Assembly (NCBI RefSeq): GCF_001424705.1
Contig: NZ_LMRA01000012.1
Location: 90,370 to 154,369, forward strand
Source of the DNA: Methylobacterium sp. Leaf465
GTDB taxonomy: Bacteria > Pseudomonadota > Alphaproteobacteria > Rhizobiales > Beijerinckiaceae
Direction of reading: 5' to 3'
Length of the DNA: 64,000 bases
Shown here: positions 21,196-28,520 of the stretch, in pieces
How the letters are laid out: every line of letters begins with the position of its first letter
Position numbering within the stretch: the first letter of the stretch is position 1
Position numbers and translations under genes: made by a program
Notes under the pieces: generated by a model
Told to the model about the DNA's origin: nothing
Database searches by the model: none
What the model saw: only the letters and a program-made list of their open reading frames with translations

Positions 21196-22212
21196 ATGGT
21201 CGATTACGAGATCTTCGAGCTCGGCGACTTCGTCCTCCAGTGCGGCAAGACGCTGCGCAACGCCCGGCTCGCCTACAAGACCTTCGGCACGCTCAATGCC
21301 GCCCGGGACAACGCCATCGTCTACCCGACCTGGTACTCGGGCCAGCACACCGAGAACGAGTGGCTGATCGGGCCGGGCAAGGCGCTCGATCCCGACACCT
21401 ACTTCATCATCGTCCCGAACCTGTTCGGCAACGGGCTGTCGTCCTCCCCGAGCAACACGCCGCCCCCCTGGAACGGGCCGCGCTTTCCCAACGTCACCGC
21501 CTACGACAACGTCACGGCCCAGCACCGCCTCGTCACCGAGCATTTCGGCATCGACACGCTGGTCCTCGTGACCGGGTGGTCCATGGGCGCGCTGCAGACC
21601 TATCATTGGGGGGCGCTCTACCCCGACATGGTGCCCCGCATCCTGCCGTTCCAGGGCTCGGCCAAGTGCTCGCGGCACAACTTCGTCTTCCTCGAGGGCG
21701 CCAAGGCCGCGCTCCAGGCCGACGCCGCCTATGCGGAGGGCTGGTACACGAGCCCGCCGAACCGGGGCCTGCGCGCCTTCGGCCGGGTCTATGCCGGCTG
21801 GGGCCTGTCGCAGACCTTCTACCGGATCGAGGCCGACAAGACCCACATGGGCTACGCGTCCCTGGAGGACTTCCTCGTCGGGTTCTGGGAGGGGCTGTTC
21901 TACACCCGGGACGCCAACGACCTGCTGGCCATGCTGTGGACCTGGCAGAACGGCGACATCAGCGCCAACGACCGCTTCAACGGTGATCTCGATGCCGCGC
22001 TCGGAGCGATCCGCGCCGACGCGATCCTGATGCCGGCCTCCACCGACCTCTACTTCCCCCCCGAGGACAACGCCATCGAGGCGGCGGCCATGCCGAACGC
22101 GGACCTGCGCGTCCTCGACACCTGGTGGGGCCACTTTGCGGGCGGACCGGGGACGAGCCCCGACGACATCGCCACACTCGATGCGGCCCTGAAGGAGCTG
22201 CTCGCACGCTGA
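21196..22212 (+). CDS. Alpha/beta-fold hydrolase of the homoserine acetyltransferase-like family
   Basis: 338 aa. The protein follows the MetX/HAT fold: an N-terminal YKTFGTLN strand, oxyanion-region NLFGNG, nucleophile elbow VTGWSMGALQTYHWGALYP (Ser in GWSMG), an acidic residue near STDLYFPPEDN, and His in WWGHFAGGPG. A perfect GGAGG lies just before ATG 21196. It sits between the ABC transporter and formamidase genes in the same direction, so it probably acts on the imported compound or a related ester/amide. MetX acts in methionine biosynthesis, but this divergent member in an amide operon need not. The exact reaction is unknown. Confidence 0.85.
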   Translation: MVDYEIFELGDFVLQCGKTLRNARLAYKTFGTLNAARDNAIVYPTWYSGQHTENEWLIGPGKALDPDTYFIIVPNLFGNGLSSSPSNTPPPWNGPRFPNVTAYDNVTAQHRLVTEHFGIDTLVLVTGWSMGALQTYHWGALYPDMVPRILPFQGSAKCSRHNFVFLEGAKAALQADAAYAEGWYTSPPNRGLRAFGRVYAGWGLSQTFYRIEADKTHMGYASLEDFLVGFWEGLFYTRDANDLLAMLWTWQNGDISANDRFNGDLDAALGAIRADAILMPASTDLYFPPEDNAIEAAAMPNADLRVLDTWWGHFAGGPGTSPDDIATLDAALKELLAR

Positions 22213-22334
22213 CGGCGACCGGGCCCGGCGCGCGCCTGCCCGACGATCACCGCCACATCACCCGCCGGCGGATCTCACCGCCGGCGCGAACGGGGACGCA
22301 TGTCCCCTGTCTGGGAAGGGAGCACCGACGCAAC

Positions 22335-23564
22335 ATGCCCGAGACCCTGATCAAGGTCGATCTGACCCAATCGGCCTACGACAACGACATGGTGCACAAC
22401 CGCTGGCACCCCGACATTCCCATGGTGGCGATGGTCAAGCCCGGCGACGACTTCATCGTCGAGACCTACGACTGGACCGGCGGCTTCATCAAGAACAACG
22501 ATTCGGCCGACGACGTGCGCGACATCGACCTGTCGATCGTGCACTTTCTGTCCGGCCCGATCGGCGTCGAGGGTGCCGAGCCCGGCGACCTCCTCGTGGT
22601 CGACCTCCTCGACATCGGCGCCAAGCCCGAGAGCCAGTGGGGCTTCAACGGCTTCTTCTCGAAGAAGAACGGCGGCGGCTTCCTCGACGAGCATTTCCCC
22701 CAGGCCCAGAAATCGATCTGGGACTTCGAGGGCATGTTCACGAAGTCGCGCCACATTCCCGGCGTGCGCTTCCCCGGCCTGATCCATCCCGGTCTGATCG
22801 GCTGCCTGCCCGATCCGAAGATGCTGGAGACCTGGAACACCCGCGAGAAGGCGCTGTTCGACACCGACCCCAACCGGGTCCCGGCCCTGGCCACCCTGCC
22901 CTTCGCCCCCACCGCCCATATGGGCCGGCTCAAGGGCGAGGGACGCGACAAGGCGGCGGCGACGGGCGCCCGCACGGTGCCGGGCCGCGAGCACGGCGGC
23001 AATTGCGACATCAAGGACCTGTCGCGGGGCTCGAAGATCTACTTCCCCGTCTACGTCCCCGGCGCCGGCCTCTCGATGGGCGACCTGCATTTCAGCCAGG
23101 GCGACGGCGAGATCACCTTCTGCGGCGCCATCGAGATGGCGGGTTGGGTCCATCTCAAGGTCAGCCTGATCAAGGACGGCATGGCCAAGTACGGGATCAA
23201 GAACCCGATCTTCAAGCCGTCGCCGATCACGCCGAAGTTCGACGACCATCTCATCTTCGAGGGCGTCTCCGTCGACGAGTACGGCAAGCAGCACTACCTC
23301 GACGTCACGGTGGCCTACCGCCAGGCCTGCCTCAACGCGATCGAATACCTGAAGAAGTTCGGCTACTCGGGGGCCCAGGCCTACTCGATCCTCGGCACCG
23401 CGCCGGTCCAGGGCCACATCTCCGGCGTCGTCGACATCCCGAACGCCTGCGCCACCCTGTGGATTCCGACGAAGATCTTCGACTTCGACATCAATCCCGG
23501 CGCCGACGGACCGACGAAGTTCCTCGACGGCTCGATCCAGATGCCCCTGTCGCCCGATCTTTGA
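22335..23564 (+). CDS. fmdA: Formamidase FmdA
   Basis: Hydrolyses formamide (and weakly other short amides) to formate and ammonia in the cytoplasm. The 409-aa product matches the acetamidase/formamidase family throughout: WHPDIPMVAMVKPGDDFIVET, GAEPGDLLVVDLLDIG, FPGLIHPGLIGCLPD, REHGGNCDIKDLS, GAGLSMGDLHFSQGDGEITFCGAIEMAG and a C-terminus ending in MPLSPDL. In a methylotroph the formate would feed C1 metabolism and the ammonia nitrogen assimilation (inference). ATG 22335 follows GGGAAGGGAGC. It lies 122 bases after the hydrolase gene and is probably in the same transcript. Confidence 0.96.
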   Translation: MPETLIKVDLTQSAYDNDMVHNRWHPDIPMVAMVKPGDDFIVETYDWTGGFIKNNDSADDVRDIDLSIVHFLSGPIGVEGAEPGDLLVVDLLDIGAKPESQWGFNGFFSKKNGGGFLDEHFPQAQKSIWDFEGMFTKSRHIPGVRFPGLIHPGLIGCLPDPKMLETWNTREKALFDTDPNRVPALATLPFAPTAHMGRLKGEGRDKAAATGARTVPGREHGGNCDIKDLSRGSKIYFPVYVPGAGLSMGDLHFSQGDGEITFCGAIEMAGWVHLKVSLIKDGMAKYGIKNPIFKPSPITPKFDDHLIFEGVSVDEYGKQHYLDVTVAYRQACLNAIEYLKKFGYSGAQAYSILGTAPVQGHISGVVDIPNACATLWIPTKIFDFDINPGADGPTKFLDGSIQMPLSPDL

Positions 23565-23661
23565 GGATCGGGTCGCGCCCGATCCGGCGCGCATCCCCCT
23601 CCTCCTGGCAGGGGGACCGCAGATGCCGGTTCGCGCGCCGAAACGTCTCCCGTCGCACCAC

Positions 23662-23773
23662 GTCATCCCGGGGCCGCGCAGCGGAGCCCGGGATCCAGAC
23701 GCACAGGTGGTGCGAGACTGCATGCCGTCGGCGGGTCCGGATTCCGGGCTCGCCTGCGGCGCCCCGGAATGAC
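23662..23773. repeat. Intergenic inverted repeat element between fmdA and fmdB
   Basis: A 112-bp element starts GTCATCCCGGGG and ends CCCCGGAATGAC. The terminal arms are inverted copies, with further internal pairing around gcccgggatcc and ggattccgggc. This form (GTCATTCCGGGGC type) recurs as a short dispersed repeat in many Rhizobiales genomes. It holds no gene. Confidence 0.7.
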
Positions 23774-23867
23774 GCGGCGGGTCGCATGCGAACGCGCGAA
23801 CGTCCAGAGTCGTGGGTCGCACTCCGCTCGCCGCGCTCCACCCAGCAGACAGCACCGAGAGGTCCCC

Positions 23868-24191
23868 ATGCCCGTCTACGATTACGCCTGCGAGGGCTGC
23901 GGCCCGTTCACGGTGCTGCGCCCGATGGCCGAGTTTCGCGATCCCCACGACTGCCCGGATTGCGGGACCGCCTGCGGCCGCGCCTTCCTCACCGCGCCGA
24001 ACCTCGCCTCCATGGATGCGGGATTGCGCAAGGCGCACGCCACCAACGAGCGCAGCCGTCATGCCCCCCGCAAGGTTTCGGGGCACGGCGCCGGCTGCGG
24101 CTGCTGCAGCGGGTCGGCAAAGACCAAAACGCAAGCAACGCCGGCCGCCAAAAGCTTTCCTGCGGCACGACCCTGGATGATCAGCCATTAA
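23868..24191 (+). CDS. fmdB: FmdB-type zinc ribbon protein
   Basis: 107 aa. The N-terminal zinc ribbon has the four ligands Cys8, Cys11, Cys29 and Cys32 in MPVYDYACEGCGPF and DCPDCG. A second Cys-rich patch (GAGCGCCSG) lies at about residues 76-84. FmdB was proposed as a regulator of formamidase in Methylophilus; the family's molecular role remains poorly defined. GAGAGG lies before ATG 23868. It follows fmdA after a repeat element and precedes the sigma-54-like promoter of the porin gene. Confidence 0.9.
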   Translation: MPVYDYACEGCGPFTVLRPMAEFRDPHDCPDCGTACGRAFLTAPNLASMDAGLRKAHATNERSRHAPRKVSGHGAGCGCCSGSAKTKTQATPAAKSFPAARPWMISH

Positions 24192-24199
24192 ATTAAGCA

Positions 24200-24216
24200 C
24201 TGGCACTGCAATTGCA
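24200..24216 (+). promoter_or_regulatory. Sigma-54 (-24/-12) promoter candidate for porin-amiE
   Basis: CTGGCACTGCAATTGCA matches the RpoN consensus (YTGGCACG-N4-TTGCW) very closely, with the invariant GG and GC separated by ten bases. It lies nine bases after the fmdB stop and about 118 bases before the porin ATG. It implies activation by an enhancer-binding protein such as NtrC. Confidence 0.75.
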
Positions 24217-24333
24217 AAGTATTACCCGACAGCAGATCTGCACAGTGTCTGGGCCTATCGAGATATAATTCCACAGCTGAAGTGGATGGGATGGGTCCGA
24301 GGCCGGATCGATGCTGGAGCGTGGGGTGGTACG

Positions 24334-25812
24334 ATGATCCAGAGATTCGAACGGGGACCGGTGCCGAGGCGCCGGATGGGATGGGGGGCGGCCCGGGGCG
24401 CGCTCCTGTCGGCGGCGGTCGCGTCCGCCGGCGTCCTGGTGGATGGGCCGGCCCTGGCGCAGACGGCCTCGCCGGTGGGCCAGTTCAACGACCAGACGCA
24501 GCCGCGCACCGACCCGGCCATCGCCGACAAGCCGAAGGACCCGGTCCGGGTCGGCCCGCTCGCGCCCTGGGCCACCGAGATGGCGGCCCGCGGCCTGACC
24601 TTCGACGTCAACGTCTACGACTTCTACCAGGCCAACCCGACCATGGGTCTGCGGCCCGGCGAGCAGTCGAACTCGGCCTATTTCGTCCTGTCGATGACGG
24701 CCGACATGCAGAAGATCGCCGGCATCTCGGGCGGGACGATCAACTTCACCCAGACCTTCTTCGGCCTGGTGCGCAACCTCAACATGGCCGCCGACATCGG
24801 CGACACCACGGTGGGCTACCAGCCGCCGTTCAACCCCAACTTCGCCCGGCTGTCGCTGTTCACCTACCAGCAGAAGCTGCTCGACGACCGCCTCGTGGTC
24901 GAGGTCGGCCGCACCCATCCGGACCGGTACTACGGCCTTCCGCCGTGCAACTCGATCAATTCCTGCTTCCAGGACATGTTCTACTTCAACGCCGGCTTCA
25001 CCTCGCCGCTCTACGGGGTCTGGGGCGCCAACGTCGCCTACAAGCTCTCGCCGACCACCTACGTCCAGGCCGGCGCCTTCAGCGTGAACCCCAACACCAA
25101 CGGGCTGTCGGGCTATGATTTCGGCTACGAGCGCCTGGCCGGCGCGGTGGTGATGACCGAGATCGGCCGCAAGACCGACTTCTCCCAGGAGGCCTATCCG
25201 GGGCGCGTCTCGCTCACCGGCTTCTACAACACCGCCGATCACGAGGATAACTTCAAGACGGCGCTCGGCCGCTCCAAGGGTCTGTTCCCCGGCGATCCGG
25301 CCCTGCAGAAATCCGGCACCTCCGGCGTGGTGCTGACCGCCTCGCAGACGGTCTGGCGGGCCGACGGGGGCGCGGAGGCCGCCAACCCGCACCCGGCCTC
25401 GGTCTCGGTCTATACCGGCACCGGCTACGCCTTCGACCCGACGATCCCGATCCGGTTCAATTCCTTCGCCGGAATCCTTCTGCAGTCGCCCGACCAGTCC
25501 CGGCCCAACGACACCTACGGTCTGAAGGCCAACTGGCAGCGGATCAACGCCAACTACGCCGACTTCCTGGCGGATGCGAACTTCATCTCGGGCGGCTCGG
25601 GCGCGCCGTTCTCGCGGGACAAGTTCATCTTCGAGGCCAACGCCCACATCGACGTCGGGGCCGGCGTGATCCTCGAGCCCGTGATCCAGTACGTCGTCAA
25701 TCCGAACTCGTTCTGGAACCCCTACACCGCCCGGCGGCCGAAGGACGGCGTCTATGGCGGCTTCACCCTCGTGGTTCCCCTCGGAACCCTCCTCGGCCTC
25801 GCGCCGGGCTAG
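24334..25812 (+). CDS. OprB/FmdC-like outer-membrane porin
   Basis: 492 aa. An N-terminal signal peptide ([21 protein letters not shown]) is followed by the carbohydrate-selective porin fold. Examples are [47 protein letters not shown], the Cys-containing loop [14 protein letters not shown], and the closing beta-strand [15 protein letters not shown]. OprB-type porins pass sugars, but in Methylophilus the fmd-linked porin FmdC passes short amides and urea. The position between fmdAB and amiE favours that role here. ATG 24334 gives the best signal peptide; a start at 24286 is possible. Confident as a porin, less so for its solute. Confidence 0.85.
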   Translation: MIQRFERGPVPRRRMGWGAARGALLSAAVASAGVLVDGPALAQTASPVGQFNDQTQPRTDPAIADKPKDPVRVGPLAPWATEMAARGLTFDVNVYDFYQANPTMGLRPGEQSNSAYFVLSMTADMQKIAGISGGTINFTQTFFGLVRNLNMAADIGDTTVGYQPPFNPNFARLSLFTYQQKLLDDRLVVEVGRTHPDRYYGLPPCNSINSCFQDMFYFNAGFTSPLYGVWGANVAYKLSPTTYVQAGAFSVNPNTNGLSGYDFGYERLAGAVVMTEIGRKTDFSQEAYPGRVSLTGFYNTADHEDNFKTALGRSKGLFPGDPALQKSGTSGVVLTASQTVWRADGGAEAANPHPASVSVYTGTGYAFDPTIPIRFNSFAGILLQSPDQSRPNDTYGLKANWQRINANYADFLADANFISGGSGAPFSRDKFIFEANAHIDVGAGVILEPVIQYVVNPNSFWNPYTARRPKDGVYGGFTLVVPLGTLLGLAPG

Positions 25813-25839
25813 GGGCCCGGGGGACCCCGTCTCCCCCCA

Positions 25840-25867
25840 CGCGTGCCGCCAAACACCGCGGCACGCG
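25840..25867. promoter_or_regulatory. Hairpin between porin and amiE genes
   Basis: A perfect 10-bp inverted repeat, CGCGTGCCGC and its complement, with an 8-base loop (CAAACACC). It lies 27 bases after the porin stop and 28 before the amiE start. It could tune readthrough into amiE or protect the porin mRNA 3' end. There is no T-run. Confidence 0.5.
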
Positions 25868-25895
25868 CCACGTCTCGAAACCGGAGGATCGCGCC

Positions 25896-26948
25896 ATGAT
25901 GCACGGAGACATTTCGTCGAGCCAGGACAGCGTCGGCGTCGCCGTCGTGAACTACAGGATGCCCCGCCTGCACACGCGGGACGAGGTCCTGGAGAACGCG
26001 TCCAAGATCGCCGACATGGTGGTCGGCATGAAGTCCGGCCTGCCCGGCATGGACCTGGTGATCTTCCCCGAATACTCGACCCACGGGATCATGTACGACG
26101 CGGCCGAGATGTACGAGACCGCCACCACGGTCCCGGGGCCGGAGACCGACATCTTCGCCGCCGCCTGCCGCAAGGCGAAGGTCTGGGGCGTGTTCTCCCT
26201 CACGGGCGAGCGCCACGAGGAGCACCCGAACAAGGCGCCCTACAACACCCTCATCCTGATGAACGACCAGGGCGAGATCGTGCAGAAGTATCGCAAGATC
26301 ATGCCCTGGACGCCGATCGAGGGCTGGTATCCGGGCGACCGGACCTACGTCTCCGACGGCCCCAAGGGCCTGAAGATCAGCCTCATCATCTGCGACGACG
26401 GCAACTACCCGGAGATCTGGCGCGACTGCGCCATGCGGGGCGCCGAGCTCATCGTCCGCTGCCAGGGCTACATGTATCCGGCGAAAGAGCAGCAGGTCCT
26501 GATGTCGAAGGCGATGGCGTTCGCCAACAACACCTACGTGGCGGTGGCCAATGCCGCCGGCTTCGACGGAGTCTACAGCTACTTCGGCCACTCGGCGATC
26601 ATCGGCTTCGACGGGCGGACGCTGGGCGAGTGCGGCGAGGAGGAGATGGGCATCCAGTACGCCGCCCTGTCGAAGTTCCTGATCCGCGATGCCCGCGCCC
26701 ACGGGCAATCGGAGAACCACCTCTTCAAGCTGCTGCATCGCGGCTACACCGGCATGATCGCCTCGAAGGAGAACCGGCACGGCCTGTCGGAATGCCCCTA
26801 CGACTTCTACCGCCGCTGGATCGAGGACCCCGATGCCACCCGCGAGGCCGTGCGGGCGATCACCCGGCCGAGCGTCGGCACCCCGGAATGCCCGATCGAG
26901 GGCATCCCCTTCGTGGGCAAGGGCGAGGGCCCGCCCGACCCGGCTTGA
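25896..26948 (+). CDS. amiE: Aliphatic amidase AmiE
   Basis: Hydrolyses short aliphatic amides such as acetamide and propionamide to the acid and ammonia. The 350-aa product follows the well-known AmiE sequence almost position for position. The nitrilase-superfamily triad is Glu59 (FPEYSTHG), Lys134 (YRKIMPW) and Cys166 (ICDDGNYPE). AmiE-specific blocks include [54 protein letters not shown] and the tail [18 protein letters not shown] lies ideally before ATG 25896. With the porin it forms a likely sigma-54-controlled pair. AmiE and AmiF (formamidase) are related; length and tail favour AmiE. Confidence 0.96.
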   Translation: MMHGDISSSQDSVGVAVVNYRMPRLHTRDEVLENASKIADMVVGMKSGLPGMDLVIFPEYSTHGIMYDAAEMYETATTVPGPETDIFAAACRKAKVWGVFSLTGERHEEHPNKAPYNTLILMNDQGEIVQKYRKIMPWTPIEGWYPGDRTYVSDGPKGLKISLIICDDGNYPEIWRDCAMRGAELIVRCQGYMYPAKEQQVLMSKAMAFANNTYVAVANAAGFDGVYSYFGHSAIIGFDGRTLGECGEEEMGIQYAALSKFLIRDARAHGQSENHLFKLLHRGYTGMIASKENRHGLSECPYDFYRRWIEDPDATREAVRAITRPSVGTPECPIEGIPFVGKGEGPPDPA

Positions 26949-26954
26949 TCCGGC

Positions 26955-26984
26955 GCCCCTCACCCGTGTGATGCCTCGAGGGGC
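26955..26984 (+). terminator. Hairpin after amiE
   Basis: A 7-bp inverted repeat (GCCCCTC and GAGGGGC) with a 16-base loop, a few bases after the amiE stop. No T-run follows, so termination is uncertain. Confidence 0.35.
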
Positions 26985-27022
26985 CTCGGCCAGCGACGGC
27001 GCGACGATGCGCGGGAACCCGG

Positions 27023-27060
27023 TTGACAGGCGCGAGATGTGTCGTATTGTCATCGACACA
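27023..27060 (+). promoter_or_regulatory. Promoter with overlapping 7-bp palindromic operator of the Rrf2 gene
   Basis: TTGACA (27023-27028) and TATTGT (27045-27050) are spaced by 16 bases, as in a sigma-70-type promoter. The perfect inverted repeat TGTGTCG-N9-CGACACA (27038-27060) straddles the -10 element, just before the Rrf2 start. This is the usual place for an autorepressor site. Confidence 0.7.
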
Positions 27061-27075
27061 CAAGCGAAATCGATC

Positions 27076-27522
27076 ATGCCCACCACCACCCGCTTCGCCG
27101 TCGCCGTCCACATCCTCGCCGCCCTGGCGGTGAGCGGCGGCAAGCCTCTCCGGTCCGAGGATCTCGCCTATTCCGTCAACACGGGCGCGGTGGTGATCCG
27201 GGGGCTTCTGTCCCGCCTCGGCGAGGCGGGGCTGACCCGTTCGCAGATGGGGGCGGGCGGCGGCGCGCTGCTGGCCCGACCGGCCGAACGCATCCGCCTC
27301 CTCGACGTCTACGGCGCGGTGGAGGATACGGCGCTGTTCACCCTGCACCGGACCCCGCCCTGCGAGGCCTGCGCGGTCGGCGGACAGATCCAGGCCGCCC
27401 TCAGCCCGATCCTCGGGCGGGCCCGGCAGGCCCTGGAGGACGAGTTGGCGACCGTCACCATCGCCGACATCGCCGCCGAGGTGGCGCGCCTCGGCAAGTT
27501 CACGATCCCCCTCTCCTGGTGA
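27076..27522 (+). CDS. Rrf2-family transcriptional regulator
   Basis: 148 aa. The Rrf2 winged-helix domain starts MPTTTRFAVAVHILAALAV, with the recognition region NTGAVVIRGLLSRLGEAGLTRSQMGAGGGALLARPAERIRLLDVY. The motif TPPCEACAVGG keeps two cysteines, fewer than the three typical Fe-S ligands of IscR/NsrR types. It is therefore more like the redox-thiol or ligand-sensing YwnA subgroup. ATG 27076 follows the palindromic promoter. The next gene in the same direction, an NAD(P)-binding oxidoreductase, is a likely target. Confidence 0.9.
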   Translation: MPTTTRFAVAVHILAALAVSGGKPLRSEDLAYSVNTGAVVIRGLLSRLGEAGLTRSQMGAGGGALLARPAERIRLLDVYGAVEDTALFTLHRTPPCEACAVGGQIQAALSPILGRARQALEDELATVTIADIAAEVARLGKFTIPLSW

Positions 27523-27610
27523 TCGTTTTTTACCCTAAAGTGTAATCGCGTCGTCGACATAACAACATTCAAGATGGATGCGGCCGGCATTGAATGCGGA
27601 TCGTTCGCCA

Positions 27611-27647
27611 CCGGGGCGCGGACGGCTCGAAGACGCAAAGCCCCCGG
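27611..27647 (+). promoter_or_regulatory. Structured leader with two competing hairpins before the oxidoreductase gene
   Basis: CCGGGGC (27611-27617) can pair with GCCCCCGG (27640-27647). Alternatively GGCT (27624-27627) can pair with AGCC (27639-27642); the two pairings exclude each other. The stretch GACGCAAAGCC (27632-27642) resembles part of the GEMM-I c-di-GMP aptamer, but the conserved 5' half of that aptamer is not seen. It is about 35 bases before the start codon. Confidence 0.3.
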
Positions 27648-27678
27648 CAGCAACCCCCTTCATGACAGGAGCGACACC

Positions 27679-28323
27679 ATGAGCATCGGTATCCTTGGTT
27701 CCGGCGGCCTCGGCTCGAACGTGGCGCGGGCGCTGGCTCGCAACGGCATCGCCGCCACGGTGGCGAACAGTCGGGGGCCGGCCTCGCTGGCGGCCCTCGT
27801 CGCGGAACTCGGTCCCTCGATCACGGCGGGCACCGTCGCGGAGGCGGCCAGCGCCGACATCGTCTTCGTCGCGCTGCGCTGGACCGACACCGAGACGGTG
27901 CTGAGCCGCCTGCCGGCCTGGAACAACCGCATCGTGGTCGATGGCACCAACCCGGTCGAGTTCCTCGACCCGAATTCGCCCGCCGCGAACGATCCGGCCA
28001 ACCCGCTGGCCGCCTACGGCATCAAGGCCGTCGATCTCGGTGGCCGCGCGTCGAGCAGCCTGATCCGTGCCCTCGTCCCCGGCGCACGCTTGGTCAAGGC
28101 CTTCAATCACCTCGACGTCAACGCCCTGCCCCAGCCCCAACTCTCCGGCGGTCAGCGCGTGCTGTTCTATTCCGGCGACGATGCGGCCGCGAAGGCCGAG
28201 ATCCGCGCGCTGATTGAGGCCATGCGGTTCTTCCCCGTCGACCTCGGTGCCCTCGACACCGGCGGCCCGCTGGCGGAACTGCCCTTCGGCCCCCTCGCGG
28301 CCATCAACTTCGTCAAGGTCTGA
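27679..28323 (+). CDS. NAD(P)-binding F420-oxidoreductase-like protein
   Basis: 214 aa. An N-terminal Rossmann motif GILGSGGLGSNVARALARNG is followed by ANSRGPASLAALVAELG, the pattern of NADP oxidoreductase, coenzyme F420-dependent family proteins (FNO-like, YqeC/Npd type). The later DGTNPVEF, VKAFNHLDVNAL and a C-terminal GPLAELPFGPLAAINFVKV also fit. In bacteria without F420 these act as NADPH-dependent reductases of unknown substrate. AGGAGCGACACC precedes ATG 27679. The Rrf2 gene upstream probably regulates it. Confidence 0.85.
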   Translation: MSIGILGSGGLGSNVARALARNGIAATVANSRGPASLAALVAELGPSITAGTVAEAASADIVFVALRWTDTETVLSRLPAWNNRIVVDGTNPVEFLDPNSPAANDPANPLAAYGIKAVDLGGRASSSLIRALVPGARLVKAFNHLDVNALPQPQLSGGQRVLFYSGDDAAAKAEIRALIEAMRFFPVDLGALDTGGPLAELPFGPLAAINFVKV

Positions 28324-28520
28324 CCGGCGGTCCCGCCTACGATTCGGGCTGGACCGCGAAGCCCGGATCGAGGGCCGGTTCCGTTGCCGCGGGGCCGGCT
28401 CTCGCCGTTCTGCGCCGCGGGGCCGCGCCGCCTCCGTTTGACCCGGGCGGGCGGCGCCTCTACCGCCCTTGCCGAGACCCGTCGCCCCTGATCGACACCC
28501 CGGAAGGAGGACGTCCCGGC

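Noticed and set aside
22213..22334. Possible riboswitch or sigma-54 site before fmdA
   Set aside because: The 122-base gap has a small palindrome (ccgccggcgg...ccgccggcg) but no GG-N10-GC element and no recognisable aptamer.
27611..27678. GEMM-I c-di-GMP riboswitch
   Set aside because: Only the GACGCAAAGCC portion is present; the conserved 5' stretch that forms the other half of the binding pocket is absent. Kept only as a low-interest leader.
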